DNA of 64,000 nucleotides from Harenicola maris (GTDB lineage Bacteria; Pseudomonadota; Alphaproteobacteria; Rhodobacterales; Rhodobacteraceae): positions 1,589,093 through 1,653,092 of the forward strand of contig JADQAZ010000001.1 of the NCBI GenBank assembly GCA_018524345.1, given 5' to 3'. Below, piece by piece: positions 63,201 to 64,000 of this stretch. Position 1 is the stretch's first letter. Every line of letters starts with the position of its first letter. The notes under the pieces were generated by a model. It did no database searches, was not told the origin of the DNA, and worked only from the letters and a program-made list of their open reading frames with translations. The translations under genes were made by a program, and so were the position numbers.

Positions 63201-63920
63201 ATGAAACACCTGATCCTCAGCGCCGCCGCCCTTGCGATGACAGCGGGCATGGCCCTTGCACAAGACACCGTGCGCCTCGGCACCGAAGGCGCCTACCCTC
63301 CCTATAACTTCCTCAATGACGCGGGCGAAGTGGACGGCTTTGAACGCGCCGTGGGCGACGAGCTGTGCAAACGCGCCGAGCTGACCTGCGAATGGGTCAC
63401 CAACGAATGGGACAGCATCATCCCCAACCTCGTCTCGGGCAACTACGACGCCATCATCGCAGGCATGTCCATCACGGACGAGCGGCGCGAAGCGATTGAT
63501 TTCACACAGAACTACACACAGCCGGACCCCTCCGCCTACCTGGCAACCTCGGCTGATGTTGACCTCGAAGGCGGCGTGATCGCGGCGCAGACCAACACCA
63601 TTCAGGCCGGCTTTATCAACGAAATGTCCATGACACTGGTTGAATTCGCCACGCCCGAAGAAACCGTCGCCGCGGTCAAGAACGGCGAAGCAGACGCGGT
63701 GCTGGCCGACAAGGCCTTCCTCGCGCCCATCGCCAATGACGACCCCGATCTGGTCCTTCTGGAGAAAGAGGAACTGATCGGCGAAGGCATCGGTCTTGGC
63801 CTGCGCAAATCCGACACCGAGCTGAAAGAAAAGCTCAACGCCGCGATCACCTCGATGAAGGAAGACGGCTCCCTCAACGCGCTGATCACCAAATGGCTCC
63901 CCGAAGGGGAAACATTCTAA
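63201..63920 (+). CDS. Amino-acid ABC transporter substrate-binding protein 2
   Basis: This 239-residue paralogue of the preceding binding protein has signal peptide LILSAAALAMTAGMALA, the core TVRLGTEGAYPPYNFLNDAGEVDGFERAVGDELCKRAELTCEW and NLVSGNYDAIIAGMSITDERREAIDF. Two binding proteins for one transporter suggest two ligands or a ligand switch. Permease genes should follow to the right. GGAG precedes the ATG. Hairpins lie directly after the stop. Confidence 0.93.
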   Translation: MKHLILSAAALAMTAGMALAQDTVRLGTEGAYPPYNFLNDAGEVDGFERAVGDELCKRAELTCEWVTNEWDSIIPNLVSGNYDAIIAGMSITDERREAIDFTQNYTQPDPSAYLATSADVDLEGGVIAAQTNTIQAGFINEMSMTLVEFATPEETVAAVKNGEADAVLADKAFLAPIANDDPDLVLLEKEELIGEGIGLGLRKSDTELKEKLNAAITSMKEDGSLNALITKWLPEGETF

Positions 63921-63930
63921 GCATCGCATC

Positions 63931-63969
63931 CCAGCCTACGGCTGGCTTCCCATCGGCTTCGCCGATGGG
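63931..63969 (+). other. Two hairpins after the second binding-protein gene
   Basis: CCAGCC / GGCTGG (63931-63945) and a 9-bp stem CCCATCGGC / GCCGATGGG with loop TTC (63949-63969) lie 10-50 bp after the stop. Such hairpins between a binding-protein gene and permease genes often stabilise the upstream message. No T run. Confidence 0.5.
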
Positions 63970-64000
63970 ACCGCGGTGGCGGGGGGCGGCGGCCCGCTTT

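Overview
The window is a high-GC, gene-dense stretch of an alphaproteobacterial chromosome. It most likely belongs to the Rhodobacteraceae (Roseobacter group). The reasons are the gene order hflK-hflC-DUF2065 beside gor and rpiA, the purA/secG/pyrG neighbourhood with a DUF2842 gene, a TRAP transporter, a molybdenum NAD-dependent formate dehydrogenase, and the general codon use. I saw no rRNA, tRNA, CRISPR array, insertion sequence or prophage.

Layout. 1-6054: the end of a type VI secretion (T6SS) operon, tssE(partial)-tssF-tssG-tssH. 6251-14216: a microprotein, then a catabolic locus with a divergent Gfo/Idh/MocA protein and GntR regulator facing an operon of an SsuD-type flavin monooxygenase, an aldo/keto reductase, a flavin reductase and a three-part TRAP transporter. 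This gene set matches the logic of oxidative desulfonation of a sulfosugar or other sulfonate. 14291-18867: a run of exported or envelope proteins: a signal-peptide-less L,D-transpeptidase-like protein coupled to a periplasmic partner (effector/immunity-like), a secreted caspase-fold protein coupled to an OmpA-domain protein, a CsgG-like lipoprotein and a Sel1-repeat protein. 18859-22514: a di-haem peroxidase, a glycerate 2-kinase and its probable LacI-type regulator. 22699-31070: a type I secretion system (adaptor, ABC exporter, TolC-like lipoprotein) next to its likely substrate, a Bap-like adhesin of 1118 residues. 31415-36858: formate dehydrogenase fdsA, a NuoE-NuoF fusion fdsB and a LysR regulator. 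36973-43249: choline sulfatase, DUF2065, hflC, hflK, gor, rpiA.

43436-54530: L-serine ammonia-lyase; two orphan genes of less GC-rich sequence; a PGRP-type amidase with a two-TM partner; an EamA transporter; thiamine pyrophosphokinase; a 1250-residue protein with a long charged repeat; DUF2842; purA. 54614-63920: a sulfotransferase-like/CAP10 fusion, secG, pyrG, two TerB-like genes around a DUF1330 gene, a PhnD-like protein, and a polar amino-acid-type ABC system with two binding proteins that runs off the window.

The two most interesting proposals are inferences. First, the locus at 6.4-14.2 kb may be a TRAP-fed variant of the sulfoquinovose monooxygenase (sulfo-SMO) pathway. Second, the pairs at 14.3-15.3 kb and perhaps 46.4-47.2 kb may be peptidoglycan-targeting toxin/immunity modules that serve the T6SS at the left edge.
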